This document shows positions 53,938 to 63,483 of a stretch of 64,000 bases of DNA, piece by piece. Location of the stretch: positions 85,085 to 149,084 of the forward strand of contig CAYYGN010000004.1 in assembly GCA_964471595.1 (NCBI GenBank). The letters run 5' to 3'. Under the pieces are notes generated by a model. It saw nothing but the letters and a program-made list of their open reading frames with translations, was not told where the DNA came from and ran no database searches. Numbering within the stretch: the first letter of the stretch is position 1; each line of letters opens with the position of its first letter. The position numbers and the translations under genes were made by a program. The DNA comes from JAGNXB01 sp964471595 (GTDB lineage: Bacteria; Bacteroidota; Bacteroidia; Chitinophagales; Saprospiraceae).

Positions 53938-56900
53938 ATGATCCCGAAGCCGCCCGTTTGGACCCTTACCCTCACCCTGATTTTGTCAGCCCTGCTGACG
54001 GTCCGGGCGCAGGAATGCGCATTTGACCTGTGCGCCAGTGATGATTGCGGTAGCATGAACGTCAAATTCGTTCCGGAAGGCGGGCCTGTATTTTGCGACG
54101 GAGAGGAGATCGTTTTTCAAAACATTAGCGATACCGGCTTTACATTTTTTGTGGTGGATTGGAGAGACGGCCAGGTGGACACCCTATACGATTATTCGGA
54201 TTTTGTCCATATTTATCATTTGCCCGACAGCCTGCTTTGCCAGGGTGGCGATGTCGTATTTTATTCGGTTTGCTTCATGGGTGTGAGGGAATGTCCGGCG
54301 GGTACTACCTGCCAATCGGGCACCTATGCCTTCGGCATCCGGAAAAAACCCAAGGCGCTTTTCGGGAGTGGCAATGTCTGCCACGGACAGGCCTTCGAAT
54401 TTGTCAATCTGAGCTGCCATGCCAAAACGGCGCAGTGGGAATTCGGCGACGGCAACGGCTCCTGGGAGGAAGAACCCTCCCATACCTATGATTCCCTGGG
54501 GGATTATTCCGTCCGGCTGATCGTCACCAACGAATGTGGCGCCGACACGGTCTATGGGGGTGTAACCGTCGTGTTGAACCCCGAAGCCGGCATCACGCGG
54601 CAATACGGCTTCAAGACCTGGTGTGACTCCCTGCCCGTAGAGGAGCTGTTCACCAATTCCTCCAATGCATACAGCCTTTACGGTCAATGGACCATTTGGC
54701 CCGCCGATTCGACCAAGTGGAAATTCACCGACACCCTGATGCATGCCTACAGCAAAAGCATCCGCATCGCATTCCTCGACACGGGTACATTCATCATCCA
54801 GTTGCGGGCATGGAACGATTGTGGCGAGAGTTTCCGGCGTGATACCATCCGGATCCTGACACCACCGGTAGCCGGCATTTATCCACCCGTGCCCCGTTGT
54901 GATTCGGTAATGGTCACGCCATTATCCCTCGGCTTTCACTTGGAAGGTCCGGTGGATTCTTGCCTGTGGATATTCGGCCACCATGACGGCCCCGACACCC
55001 TGAAAGGATTTTCATTCCCGCCGGAAAAATTTGACAGTTCCGGCACGGTCCGACTCCTGGTCATAGGTCCTTGCGGAATCCTGGATTATGAAGTGCCGAT
55101 CACCGTATGGCATACGCCTCCGGTGGATTTCTCCGGGACACCTCCCCGAGTTTGTCGTGACGGTGGCCCTGTCCTATTGACTGCCTCACCCCCGGGAGGT
55201 GTATGGCAAGGCCTGGGCCAGGCGGCAGGCGCCGTAACCCCGGAAGGCATCCTCGATCCTTCCGGCCTGAACCCGGGTCATTACCTGATCTATTACGCCC
55301 AGGATTCGCTGGTATGCCCGACGGATGCCACCATCTCGATCGAGATCCTCCCGACCCCTACAGTATTTGTCAATCCCCCCTCTCCCGCCTGTGGTCATTT
55401 GTCCTACGCCCCCGATGTCGTTTATACAGGCGAGATCCAGACATGGCAATGGTATTTCCCGGGTGCCAATCCTCCTTCTTCCACCAAATCGCACCCTACA
55501 TTCATCTGGTACGGCCTTCCAGGCACTTACAAGGCTTACGTGACCGCGACCGGCACCTGTGGCACGGTGTCCGATTCGGTGGTGATCCAGATCCAACCCC
55601 CTCTCAATCTGTTCATTTACCCTGCCCCGCCGCCCATCTGCACCCATAGTGACCCCTTCCTCCTGACGGCCAATATTCCGGGAGGTACCTGGTACGGTCC
55701 CGGCATCATCGATCCGGCGACCGGCCTTTTTGACCCCGGCGCCGTCCCGGGCGGGCAACCTGTTCAGATCTTTTATGCCCACGAGTCCGGTGTCTGCAAG
55801 GATACGGCCAACGCGAGCATTGAAGTGAATATTCCAGAGCCGGTCCAGGTCGCGGATTCCTTCTTCTGTCTGAATGATCCGGCCGCACTCCTCTTTGCCG
55901 ACAAACCCGGAGGCACGTGGTCCGGACCGGGTATCGTCCACCCCGGTTTCGGGTTGTTTTTTCCCGCCGGCGCCGGCCTGGGCACCTGGGAAGTCGTGTA
56001 CACCCGGACCGATGCCAATGGTTGTGTCGCCGCCGACAGCGCCCTCATGACCGTAGAGCCGGTACCGGTTCTTTCGGTAGCCGATACCACTTTGATCTGC
56101 TTTGTGCCTCAGTCGATAGACCTCGCGGAGGCGACGGGATTTGCGGCCGATCCTGCAGGAGGCATCACCACCTGGTCAGGCCCCGGGGTGGATCCACTGA
56201 CGGGCATTCTCAATCCCGTACAAGCTGGGCTTTCTACCGGCTCCTACCTCTACACCGTACGCTATTCGCGCAACGGCTGTGAAGTGGAGGCAACCGCCGT
56301 GATCACCCTCATCCATGCCACTCCCCTTTCCCTGCCACCGGATGCGGTGGCTTGCATCTCCGAGGAAACGTTGACCCTCACCGCCACGCCGGCCGGAGGC
56401 CAATGGTCGGGTCCCGGCATTGATCCTTTCTCCGGGGTGGTCAACCTCTCCCTGGCCGGACAGGGCCAGCACGGATACACCTATGAAAAGGATCCCGGCA
56501 CCTCCTGTGCCCAAAGCGGGATGGTCGAGATCACCGTGATCGATCCGGCCAAAGATGCCGATCCGGGGCCGGACATCGTCCTGTGCGAAGAACAGGGTAC
56601 GCTGACGCTGGACGGCTTTTCCCCTTCGGGTGGCCTTTGGTCAGGACCCGGACTTACGGATCCCGTTGCCGGAACGGTTGACCTCAACATCCTGGTGCCC
56701 GATTCGACCTACACGTATTTGTATTGTCTTACCGATGCCCAATATCCCGGATGTCAGGCTTGTGTGCCCCGGCAGGTGACCTTGCATCCGCGGCCTTCCA
56801 TTCATGTCGGCATGGAGGGCTATCCCTGTGTGGATGCTCTTTTTACCCTGCTCGATTCCTCCGTGCATGCCGATACCTATCTCTGGGATTTCGGGGATGG

Positions 56901-59790
56901 AACCACCAGTACGGATGCGTCACCGGGACACCTGTACACCCAGGAGGGGCCTGTATCGATCACGCTGATCGTGACTTCTCCGTTTGGCTGCCGCGACACG
57001 ATGCAACAGGATTATTTTGTCACCCATCCGCCGGTAGCGGCCTTCGCTGTCCCCGCCGCAGAAGGCTGCGCCCCATTCCCCATCGAGGTCACCAACCAAA
57101 GCACGGGATACGGGATTACCGAGCTGTGGATTTTTGGCACCGATACGGTATTCGCATCTCAGCCCGGCATTTTGTGGGTGGACGGACTCCTTCAGGACTC
57201 CCTCATTCGCATCCGGTTGGAAGTCAGTAATACCTGTGGCACTGCTGTCTGGGAAGAGGATGTGTTGGTCCACCCTGTTCCGGTGGTGGATTTCGGATTT
57301 GATGTGGCGGAAGGGTGCTCCCCGCTGACCATCCAGTTTGCCAACAACAGCGCCGGAAACCCCGAACATTTTTTCTGGGACCTGGGCAATGGCACAACCA
57401 CCAACGCCTTCCTGCCTCCGGCCCAGGTGTACACCACGCCGGATTCGGCGGTCACCCAATATCCGGTGACGCTGATTTCCACCAATTTTTGTGGCTCGGA
57501 TACCCTCACTCAGATGGTCACAGTGTATCCGCCGGACGTGGAGGCATTCATCGGCCTGGAGGCGCCCGAAGGCTGCCAGCCGCTCGCGATATCTCCCCAG
57601 GATTTCAGCACTCCCGGTTCGGCCGTGAGCTGGCAAGTGTACAATGAAGAGGACAGTTTGTTGTATGCCAGTGTCGCAGGCAGCCCGACCTTCCTCCTGG
57701 AAGAACCGGGCTGGCACACCATCATTCTGTATGCCTCCCGATGCGGTACGGACACGGACACAGCCCGGGTATTTGTCCACCCTTCGCCTGAAGTGGGATT
57801 CACCTCACTGCCTTACGCCTGTGAAGGCAGTGAAGTGACCTTCACCAACCTGACGACCGCATCGGCAGGGCAGCTATGGGATTTCGGCGATGGTACCCAG
57901 AGCGATGCCATTTCGCCCGTCCATGTCTTCACTGCTCCCGGCGTATATACCGTCACGCTGACGGGTTATTCCACTTTTCACCTGTGTCCCAAGACCGTCA
58001 CCCAGACCATTGAAATCCTTCCTGCCCCGGATGTGGATATCCAGCCTTCCGCCTGGCAGGGATGCGGTCCTTTGGAGGTACTGTTCCAACCTGGTGCACA
58101 AGGGGCGCTTCAATTTGTGTGGACCTTCGGTGACGGGTCGTCGGCCTCTTTCGAGCCTTCCCCCGTGCACGTCTTTGATACGGCCGGCGCATTTGTCGTC
58201 ACTTTGACAGCCACGGATTCCATAGGATGCACTTCCTCTCCCGAACAGGTGGTCATCCAGGTATACCCTTCTCCATCCGGGCAAATCTCGAGTCCGGCAG
58301 ATCCTTTGTGTACGGGCGCCGGGCCTTTTGTGTGGACCAGTAGCCACAACGATGCCGTCACCTGGCAATGGACCGTGGACGGACAGATGTACACTACCCA
58401 ATCCGTAACCTGGTGGCCTGGCGGATCCGGCTTCGTGGATATTGCCCTGGTGGTGAGCAATATTTACCAGTGCCGGGATACGGTGGTATCGATGTACGAG
58501 GTATTCGATGCGCCCCGGGCTTTGGCAGAGGCAGGGGTGGTCAGCGGTTGCGAAGACCTTCGGGTGCCATTCATCAACTACAGCCAGCATGCGGATTATT
58601 TCCATTGGACTTTCGGCGATCAGACCTCTTCGGTAGAATCGGCGCCGACTCACGTCTATACGGAACCGGGCGTCTGGATGGCCCGGTTGGTGGCCTCCTC
58701 AGCCAATGGCTGCCCGCCGGACACAGCCGAAATGACAATCGTGGTCCATCCCACACCTGAAGCGGATTTTTCGATGGTCAAAGACAGGGAATGTGGCCTG
58801 CCGCAAACCGTCCAGTTGACCAATCTCACTACGGATGCGGATGCCTGGATGTGGACGTTCGATGGCGGGCAACAAACGCCGGTAGCGCATCCGGCGCATG
58901 TATTCACTTCGGCGGGCATGCACGAGATACAACTCGTTGCCTCCAATATTTACCATTGCCGGGATACGGTCCTGCAGCAACTGGAAATAAGGGACCAACC
59001 GGTGGCGGACTTCGACGCGGATGTCTTGACCGGGTGTCAGCCGCTGACGGTGCCGCTGATCAATCTGACCTCGGGGGCGCTGCAATACGAATGGTGGGTC
59101 AACGGGATGGCGTATTCGGAGGAAGCGGCGCCGGTGCTGGTATTGACCGACACCGGGCAATACGATGTCCGGCTAGTGGCCCATTACGGGGATTACTGCC
59201 ATGATACGTTGGAGATTCCGTCCTGGATCCGCGTGTATCAAAGTCCGGTGGCGGGATTTACGTGGGTGGCAGACGAGTCGGAAAATGTGATTGGCGATGT
59301 GCGGTTTACCAACAGTTCGGCGGATGCCAACCGGTATTTCTGGGATTTGGGAGACGGGACCACCACGACCGAGGTTCATGTGGAACATGCCTACACCCAA
59401 AACCGCGATATCCGGGTGGTTTTGTACGCTTATCAGGACAATGGTGGGCTTCACACCTGTGTGGATTCGGTCGTGCAGTGGATCGATCCAGAGTGGATTA
59501 CGACGTTCTACGCGCCTAATGCAATGAGTCCGGGTTACGGGGAGGAGGGCGTACGGGTATTCCGTCCGGTGGGTATCGGGATCGAGGAGTACGAGATCAT
59601 GGTGTATTCTCCGTGGGGTGAATTGGTATGGGCTTCCACGGCGTTGGAGGACTACCGGCCGTCAGGAGCGTGGGATGGTACTTATCGGGGTGAGGATGTC
59701 CCGCAAGGCGCGTATGCGTGGGTGGCGCGGATGCGGTTTGTCAACGGCACGACCCGGGTGGTGAAGGGGACGGTGACGGTATTGCGGTAG
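53938..59790 (+). CDS. Giant T9SS type B secreted PKD-domain protein (SprB-like adhesin)
   Basis: 1950 residues, 11 nt after the PorP/SprF gene. The signal peptide is MIPKPPVWTLTLTLILSALL, ending near TVRAQ. The mature protein is a chain of PKD and Ig-like domains, recognised by the repeated W-x-FGDG/DLG-DGTT core (e.g. AQWEFGDGNGS, YLWDFGDGTTS, FVWTFGDGSS, MWTFDGG, FWDLGDGTTT) and by GG-x-WSGPGI blocks in the middle third. The end (TFYAPNAMSPGYGEEGVRVF, YSPWGELVWAS, QGAYAWVARMRF) is a type B sorting domain. Gene order makes it the cargo of the adjacent PorP/SprF protein. Likely a cell-surface adhesin, possibly in gliding or aggregation (inference). Confidence 0.9.
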   Translation: MIPKPPVWTLTLTLILSALLTVRAQECAFDLCASDDCGSMNVKFVPEGGPVFCDGEEIVFQNISDTGFTFFVVDWRDGQVDTLYDYSDFVHIYHLPDSLLCQGGDVVFYSVCFMGVRECPAGTTCQSGTYAFGIRKKPKALFGSGNVCHGQAFEFVNLSCHAKTAQWEFGDGNGSWEEEPSHTYDSLGDYSVRLIVTNECGADTVYGGVTVVLNPEAGITRQYGFKTWCDSLPVEELFTNSSNAYSLYGQWTIWPADSTKWKFTDTLMHAYSKSIRIAFLDTGTFIIQLRAWNDCGESFRRDTIRILTPPVAGIYPPVPRCDSVMVTPLSLGFHLEGPVDSCLWIFGHHDGPDTLKGFSFPPEKFDSSGTVRLLVIGPCGILDYEVPITVWHTPPVDFSGTPPRVCRDGGPVLLTASPPGGVWQGLGQAAGAVTPEGILDPSGLNPGHYLIYYAQDSLVCPTDATISIEILPTPTVFVNPPSPACGHLSYAPDVVYTGEIQTWQWYFPGANPPSSTKSHPTFIWYGLPGTYKAYVTATGTCGTVSDSVVIQIQPPLNLFIYPAPPPICTHSDPFLLTANIPGGTWYGPGIIDPATGLFDPGAVPGGQPVQIFYAHESGVCKDTANASIEVNIPEPVQVADSFFCLNDPAALLFADKPGGTWSGPGIVHPGFGLFFPAGAGLGTWEVVYTRTDANGCVAADSALMTVEPVPVLSVADTTLICFVPQSIDLAEATGFAADPAGGITTWSGPGVDPLTGILNPVQAGLSTGSYLYTVRYSRNGCEVEATAVITLIHATPLSLPPDAVACISEETLTLTATPAGGQWSGPGIDPFSGVVNLSLAGQGQHGYTYEKDPGTSCAQSGMVEITVIDPAKDADPGPDIVLCEEQGTLTLDGFSPSGGLWSGPGLTDPVAGTVDLNILVPDSTYTYLYCLTDAQYPGCQACVPRQVTLHPRPSIHVGMEGYPCVDALFTLLDSSVHADTYLWDFGDGTTSTDASPGHLYTQEGPVSITLIVTSPFGCRDTMQQDYFVTHPPVAAFAVPAAEGCAPFPIEVTNQSTGYGITELWIFGTDTVFASQPGILWVDGLLQDSLIRIRLEVSNTCGTAVWEEDVLVHPVPVVDFGFDVAEGCSPLTIQFANNSAGNPEHFFWDLGNGTTTNAFLPPAQVYTTPDSAVTQYPVTLISTNFCGSDTLTQMVTVYPPDVEAFIGLEAPEGCQPLAISPQDFSTPGSAVSWQVYNEEDSLLYASVAGSPTFLLEEPGWHTIILYASRCGTDTDTARVFVHPSPEVGFTSLPYACEGSEVTFTNLTTASAGQLWDFGDGTQSDAISPVHVFTAPGVYTVTLTGYSTFHLCPKTVTQTIEILPAPDVDIQPSAWQGCGPLEVLFQPGAQGALQFVWTFGDGSSASFEPSPVHVFDTAGAFVVTLTATDSIGCTSSPEQVVIQVYPSPSGQISSPADPLCTGAGPFVWTSSHNDAVTWQWTVDGQMYTTQSVTWWPGGSGFVDIALVVSNIYQCRDTVVSMYEVFDAPRALAEAGVVSGCEDLRVPFINYSQHADYFHWTFGDQTSSVESAPTHVYTEPGVWMARLVASSANGCPPDTAEMTIVVHPTPEADFSMVKDRECGLPQTVQLTNLTTDADAWMWTFDGGQQTPVAHPAHVFTSAGMHEIQLVASNIYHCRDTVLQQLEIRDQPVADFDADVLTGCQPLTVPLINLTSGALQYEWWVNGMAYSEEAAPVLVLTDTGQYDVRLVAHYGDYCHDTLEIPSWIRVYQSPVAGFTWVADESENVIGDVRFTNSSADANRYFWDLGDGTTTTEVHVEHAYTQNRDIRVVLYAYQDNGGLHTCVDSVVQWIDPEWITTFYAPNAMSPGYGEEGVRVFRPVGIGIEEYEIMVYSPWGELVWASTALEDYRPSGAWDGTYRGEDVPQGAYAWVARMRFVNGTTRVVKGTVTVLR

Positions 59791-59817
59791 TGGGAGTGAC
59801 CTTATTAAGGTGTGAGG

Positions 59818-60080
59818 TCTCGCAGAGACGACTTTAATCTCTCGCAAAGGCGCAAAGGGAGTCTTCAATGCCTTTGGTGTTCTCGCAGAGACGCAAAGGC
59901 GCAAAGGGGTTCTCGCAGAGACGACTTTTTTCTCTCGCACAGACGCGAAGACGCAAAGGATCTCTCGCAAAGGCGCAGAGACGCAAAGACGCAAAGACGC
60001 AAAGGATCTCTCGCAAAGACGCAAAGACGCTAAGGGGATCTCGCAGAGATGACTTTTTTCTCTCGCAGAGGCGCAAAGGG
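59818..60080. repeat. Array 2 of CGCAAAGA-type repeats
   Basis: About ten units of the same family as array 1, interleaved with a second unit type TCTCGCAGAGACGACTTTT. It begins 28 nt after the giant adhesin stop and ends 13 nt before the GxxExxY gene. Confidence 0.92.
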
Positions 60081-60092
60081 TGAATAATAGTT

Positions 60093-60470
60093 TTATAAAT
60101 TATTCACAATTCTGGTGACGCCATCCTTGAATAATGCTTCGTTGAAATTAATCAATAATCCCAATTTCAATCCTGTGAGTTTCAAATAGGTAAGCACTTG
60201 CTTTTTATGAACAGGTGCCAAGACTTCTACTGATTTGATTTCGACCAATACTTTTCCTTCAATGATCAAATCTGCACGAAACCCTATATTCAATTTATCA
60301 TTTTTCCAGATTAAAGGTACAGGTTGCTGACGACTGAATTTCAATCCTTTCTGAGTAAATTCATAGGCCAGTATTTCTTCGTAGGCTGATTCGAGCAAAC
60401 CGGGCCCCAATTCAATGTGAACCTGATAACAGGTATTAACGATGATTTCTGACAATTGGTTCTCAGTCAT
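60093..60470 (-). CDS. GxxExxY protein (PD-(D/E)XK nuclease-like)
   Basis: 125 residues, the usual length. The family's name motif is seen as GPGLLESAYEEIL, and the C-terminal half has the PD-(D/E)XK pattern: Asp in FRADLIIEG, then Glu-x-Lys in VLVEIKSVEVL, followed by QVLTYLKLTGLKLGLLINF. Members are small nuclease-like proteins of unsettled function. The gene is visibly more AT-rich than its neighbours, and the CGCAAAGA arrays lie on both sides (13 nt on the 3' side, ~156 nt on the 5' side). This composition and setting suggest acquisition as a unit with the repeats. Confidence 0.88.
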   Translation of the reverse strand: MTENQLSEIIVNTCYQVHIELGPGLLESAYEEILAYEFTQKGLKFSRQQPVPLIWKNDKLNIGFRADLIIEGKVLVEIKSVEVLAPVHKKQVLTYLKLTGLKLGLLINFNEALFKDGVTRIVNNL

Positions 60471-60626
60471 GGAAATCTCACATTACCAAAATTTCAAATA
60501 TTCCTATAGGCTTGTTATACAAATATAAACAAGACGTTGACTTTTATGAGATTTTTCAAAACAAATTGCGCAAAGGCCTCATACGGACTATACAATTGAA
60601 AGTATTTTGAAGGACGCATTGTGATT

Positions 60627-61057
60627 CCTGCAGAGGCGCAAAGGGAGTGATGCCGTGGTGCTCTCGCAAAGACGCAAAGGGGTAGACGACATGGATCTCT
60701 CGCAAAGGCGCAAAGGCGCAAAGGGGTAGACGACATGGATCTCTCGCAAAGACGCAGAGACGCAAAGGGAATCTCGCAGAGACGACTTTTATCTCTCGCA
60801 AAGACGCAGAGACGCAAAGGGAATCTCGCAGAGACGACTTTTATCNNNNNNNNNNNNNNNNNNNNNNNNNNNNNNNNNNNNNNNNNNNNNNNNNNNNNNN
60901 NNNNNNNNNNNNNNNNNNNNNNNNNNNNNNNNNNNNNNNNNNNNNTCTCGCAAAGACGCAGAGACGCAAAGGGGTTCTCGCTGAAACGACTTTTATCTCT
61001 CGCAAAGACGCAGAGACGCAAAGGGAGTGATGCCTTGTTGCTCTCGCAAAGATGCAA
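60627..61057. repeat. Array 3 of CGCAAAGA-type repeats, interrupted by an assembly gap
   Basis: Same unit family as arrays 1 and 2, plus the TCTCGCAGAGACGACTTTTA unit and a duplicated GGGGTAGACGACATGGATC segment. It ends about 30 nt before the rmuC stop. The true length is unknown because of the N gap. Confidence 0.9.
60846..60945. other. Assembly gap (100 N)
   Basis: Exactly 100 N inside repeat array 3, the conventional size for a gap of unknown length. The repeat probably broke the assembly. Confidence 0.97.
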
Positions 61058-61087
61058 ATCATTAAGCAATGCAAGCAGGCTACTGGC

Positions 61088-62659
61088 TCAATCCTCATCC
61101 GTGAATTCGTTCGGCTCGGTATCCGGCAATGCGGCCGCCAACAAGGGACCTGCTTCAGCTGCCGGCAGTGCCGCCACATCTTTCAATTTGCGCTGGATGG
61201 CACGGGTGCGGGGACCCATGACATCGTCCAACTGACCGAGTCCGGTCTGGATGTTTTTCTGGGCCTTTTGCAACATGCCGCCGAATTTTTCGAATTCCGT
61301 TTTGACGGCCCCGAGGATTTTCCACACTTCGCTGCTGCGCTTCTGGATGGCCAGCGTACGGAAGCCCATCTGGAGGCTGTTGAGCAAGGCAGCCAGCGTC
61401 GTCGGACCCGCCACGATCACCCGGTAATTGTCACGGAGTTGATCCACCAATGACGAACTTCGGATCACTTCCGCATAAATGCTTTCGAAAGGCAGGAACA
61501 TGATGGCGAAATCCGTCGAGACCGGAGGATGGATGTATTTGTCACTGATGTCCTTGGCCATTTTCCGGATGACCTGGGTGAATCCGCGGCCCTCGCGATC
61601 AATGTCTTCCGGTGTCCCGCCTTCGTATGCCTCTACCAGTTTCTCGAAGGCCTCCTTGGGAAATTTGGCATCAATAGGGAGGTAGACAACATCCTGTTCA
61701 TCTTCACTTCTGCCCGGCAATTTGATGGCGAATTCCACAACATCACCGCTGTCCTGCTTGATGCGGACATCCGCTTCGTATTGTCCGGGTGCCAGGATCT
61801 GTTCGAGAAGCATGGCGAGTTGTACCTCTCCGATCCCTCCGCGGAGTTTGACATTGCTCAACACTTTTTTCAGCCCGCCCACGTCGGTCGCCAACGCCTT
61901 CATTTCACCCAGACCCGTCTGGACCTCGGCCAATTGCTTTCCAACCTTCTCAAAGCTTTGACCCAACCGTTCGCTCAGGGTCTTGTCCAGTTTTTCTTCT
62001 ACGGTGACCCGCATGGACTCCAGGCGTTTTTCCGTCATTTGGGTGAGTTCCTGGTGGCGTTTGTCCAGGGCTTCGAATTTCTCCTTCTGGAGCACTTTGA
62101 AGGCTTCCACATTACGGCTGAAGTCCTCCCCGAATTCCCGGAAGCGCTGTTGGAGGCTTTCTCGCAATTCACTGGCATCCTTTTTTGCACGTTCCGTGAG
62201 TTGGCCCAGCTTTTCCTCTACACTGCCGCGAATGGCCTCCATTCTCAGCTCCGTCGTTTTGGCAAATTCCAATTGCTGTCTCAGGAGATCTCCGAATTTT
62301 TCCTTTTGGACATCATTGAAGGAAGTCACACTTTTTTCAAAAGCCATTTTAAAACCATCGAAGGCCTCATTGATCTCCTTTCGGTTTTCCCCTTGATCCT
62401 TTCTGACTTGCTCTTCCAGCAGCCGCAATTTTTCATCCGTCCGGGTGGTCAGGCTTTCCAGCCGCTGCCCTACCTCCTCCCGGTTCATCCGGAACTCTTC
62501 TTTCATGCCCAGCTCCAGATTGCGTACCTGCTCGAACCAGGGTTGGAGGGCGCTTTGGATGGCGGCCGTGGTGGCCGTTGTACTGCCGCCCCGGATCAGG
62601 GTGATGACCAGCAGGGCAATGACGGCGGCAAGGAGCAGGAACAGAAGCAGCATTTCCAT
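61088..62659 (-). CDS. rmuC: DNA recombination protein RmuC
   Basis: 523 residues from ATG 62659. An N-terminal membrane anchor (LLLFLLLAAVIALLVITLI) precedes a ~200-residue coiled coil. The conserved RmuC domain follows (LRGGIGEVQLAMLLEQILAP, LPIDAKFPKEAF, FAIMFLPFESIYAEV, VAGPTTLAALLNSLQMGF, VWKILGAVKTEFEKFG). RmuC proteins are PD-(D/E)XK nuclease relatives that limit inversions at short repeats; DAKFP is the catalytic core region. The frame extends upstream to 62794 without family similarity. It lies next to repeat array 3, perhaps by chance. Confidence 0.93.
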   Translation of the reverse strand: MEMLLLFLLLAAVIALLVITLIRGGSTTATTAAIQSALQPWFEQVRNLELGMKEEFRMNREEVGQRLESLTTRTDEKLRLLEEQVRKDQGENRKEINEAFDGFKMAFEKSVTSFNDVQKEKFGDLLRQQLEFAKTTELRMEAIRGSVEEKLGQLTERAKKDASELRESLQQRFREFGEDFSRNVEAFKVLQKEKFEALDKRHQELTQMTEKRLESMRVTVEEKLDKTLSERLGQSFEKVGKQLAEVQTGLGEMKALATDVGGLKKVLSNVKLRGGIGEVQLAMLLEQILAPGQYEADVRIKQDSGDVVEFAIKLPGRSEDEQDVVYLPIDAKFPKEAFEKLVEAYEGGTPEDIDREGRGFTQVIRKMAKDISDKYIHPPVSTDFAIMFLPFESIYAEVIRSSSLVDQLRDNYRVIVAGPTTLAALLNSLQMGFRTLAIQKRSSEVWKILGAVKTEFEKFGGMLQKAQKNIQTGLGQLDDVMGPRTRAIQRKLKDVAALPAAEAGPLLAAALPDTEPNEFTDED

Positions 62660-62794
62660 CAGGAAGGGATTTGGGTCAAAATTACGCGTGCTGATGCAGC
62701 TAATCTGCACACCGGTTCGGGACGGGTTGGGATCAGGATGATTTTGCAGGGCGACTTTGGGGGGGAGGGGCAGCCTCGGGAGGCAGCCGAACAT

Positions 62795-63118
62795 TCACGG
62801 CTCCGGCACCCGGCAGGCGTGGCGGCTGACCAATTTCCATCCCGCATCAGAAAGGATATACACCTCCGTATAGTCCAGGATCAGGATCCAATGGTTGTCT
62901 TCCAGCGACACCTCAAACCGCCCCCGACCATTGACCACCCGGGTATCGCCATACGACCGGACCCTGGCTTCCTGCACCAGGACATCATGGTAACGCAGGC
63001 GCCCGGATCCGATGTTGTGCATCATTTCCTCCCGGTGCTCGTGCCAGCCGTTGGAGTGGACATACACCACATCATCCGCCACCAGCGCGCCCAAACGGCC
63101 GGTATCCCGCTCCATCAT
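62795..63118 (-). CDS. NTF2-like (DUF4440-type) protein with repeat-invaded 5' end
   Basis: 107 residues from ATG 63118. LGALVADDVVYVHSNGWHEHREEM, IGSGRLRYHDVLV and LDYTEVYILSDAGWKLVSRHACRVPEP match small NTF2-fold proteins, often periplasmic or catalytic with unknown substrates. The family usually has ~15-25 more residues (a helix with an A-M-x-x-x-D pattern) before this point. Here, upstream of RWMMERDTGRLG, the frame continues into eight 24-bp repeats encoding FRWILSH(S/P) up to 63322. Either the repeats replaced the native start and the protein is shortened, or the repeats are translated as an odd N-terminal extension. Confidence 0.7.
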   Translation of the reverse strand: MMERDTGRLGALVADDVVYVHSNGWHEHREEMMHNIGSGRLRYHDVLVQEARVRSYGDTRVVNGRGRFEVSLEDNHWILILDYTEVYILSDAGWKLVSRHACRVPEP

Positions 63119-63130
63119 CCAGCGGGATGA

Positions 63131-63322
63131 GTGGCTCAGTATCCACTGAAATGGGTGGCTCAGTATCCACTGAAGTGGGTGGCTCAGTATCCACTGAAGT
63201 GGGTGGCTCAGTATCCACCGAAATGAGTGGCTCAGTATCCACCGAAATGGGTGGCTCAGTATCCACCGAAATGAGTGGCTCAGTATCCACCGAAATGAGT
63301 GGCTCAGTATCCACCGAAACAC
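63131..63322. repeat. 24-bp tandem repeat, eight copies
   Basis: Unit GTGGCTCAGTATCCACYGAA plus ATGR or GTGG, with few substitutions. Because 24 is divisible by three, it stays open in several frames on both strands (plus: GSVSTEM; minus: FRWILSH and ISVDTEP). Confidence 0.95.
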
Positions 63323-63383
63323 TCAATTTAGGAAACAGTCTTAGCCCTCACGGGCGAGGCTTTAACGCAACCAACCTTTCCTT

Positions 63384-63431
63384 CCTGCTCGCCGCTGCGC
63401 GGTTCACTACACATAATGTCCCCCGGACATT
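63384..63431. repeat. 48-bp direct repeat, copy 1
   Basis: Identical by eye to 63484-63531, exactly 100 nt away; it begins CCTGCTCGCCGCTGCGCGG. It carries only the inner AATGTCC/GGACATT part of the hairpin found in copy 2. Confidence 0.9.
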
Positions 63432-63483
63432 CACAAATTGTGATCCATCCTTCAGGTTTGGCATCCGATTCCACAACGAAATA

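Noticed and set aside
61529..63130. 533-codon plus-strand ORF rich in Phe and Leu
   Set aside because: Mirror of the rmuC coiled coil; composition is that of an antisense frame.
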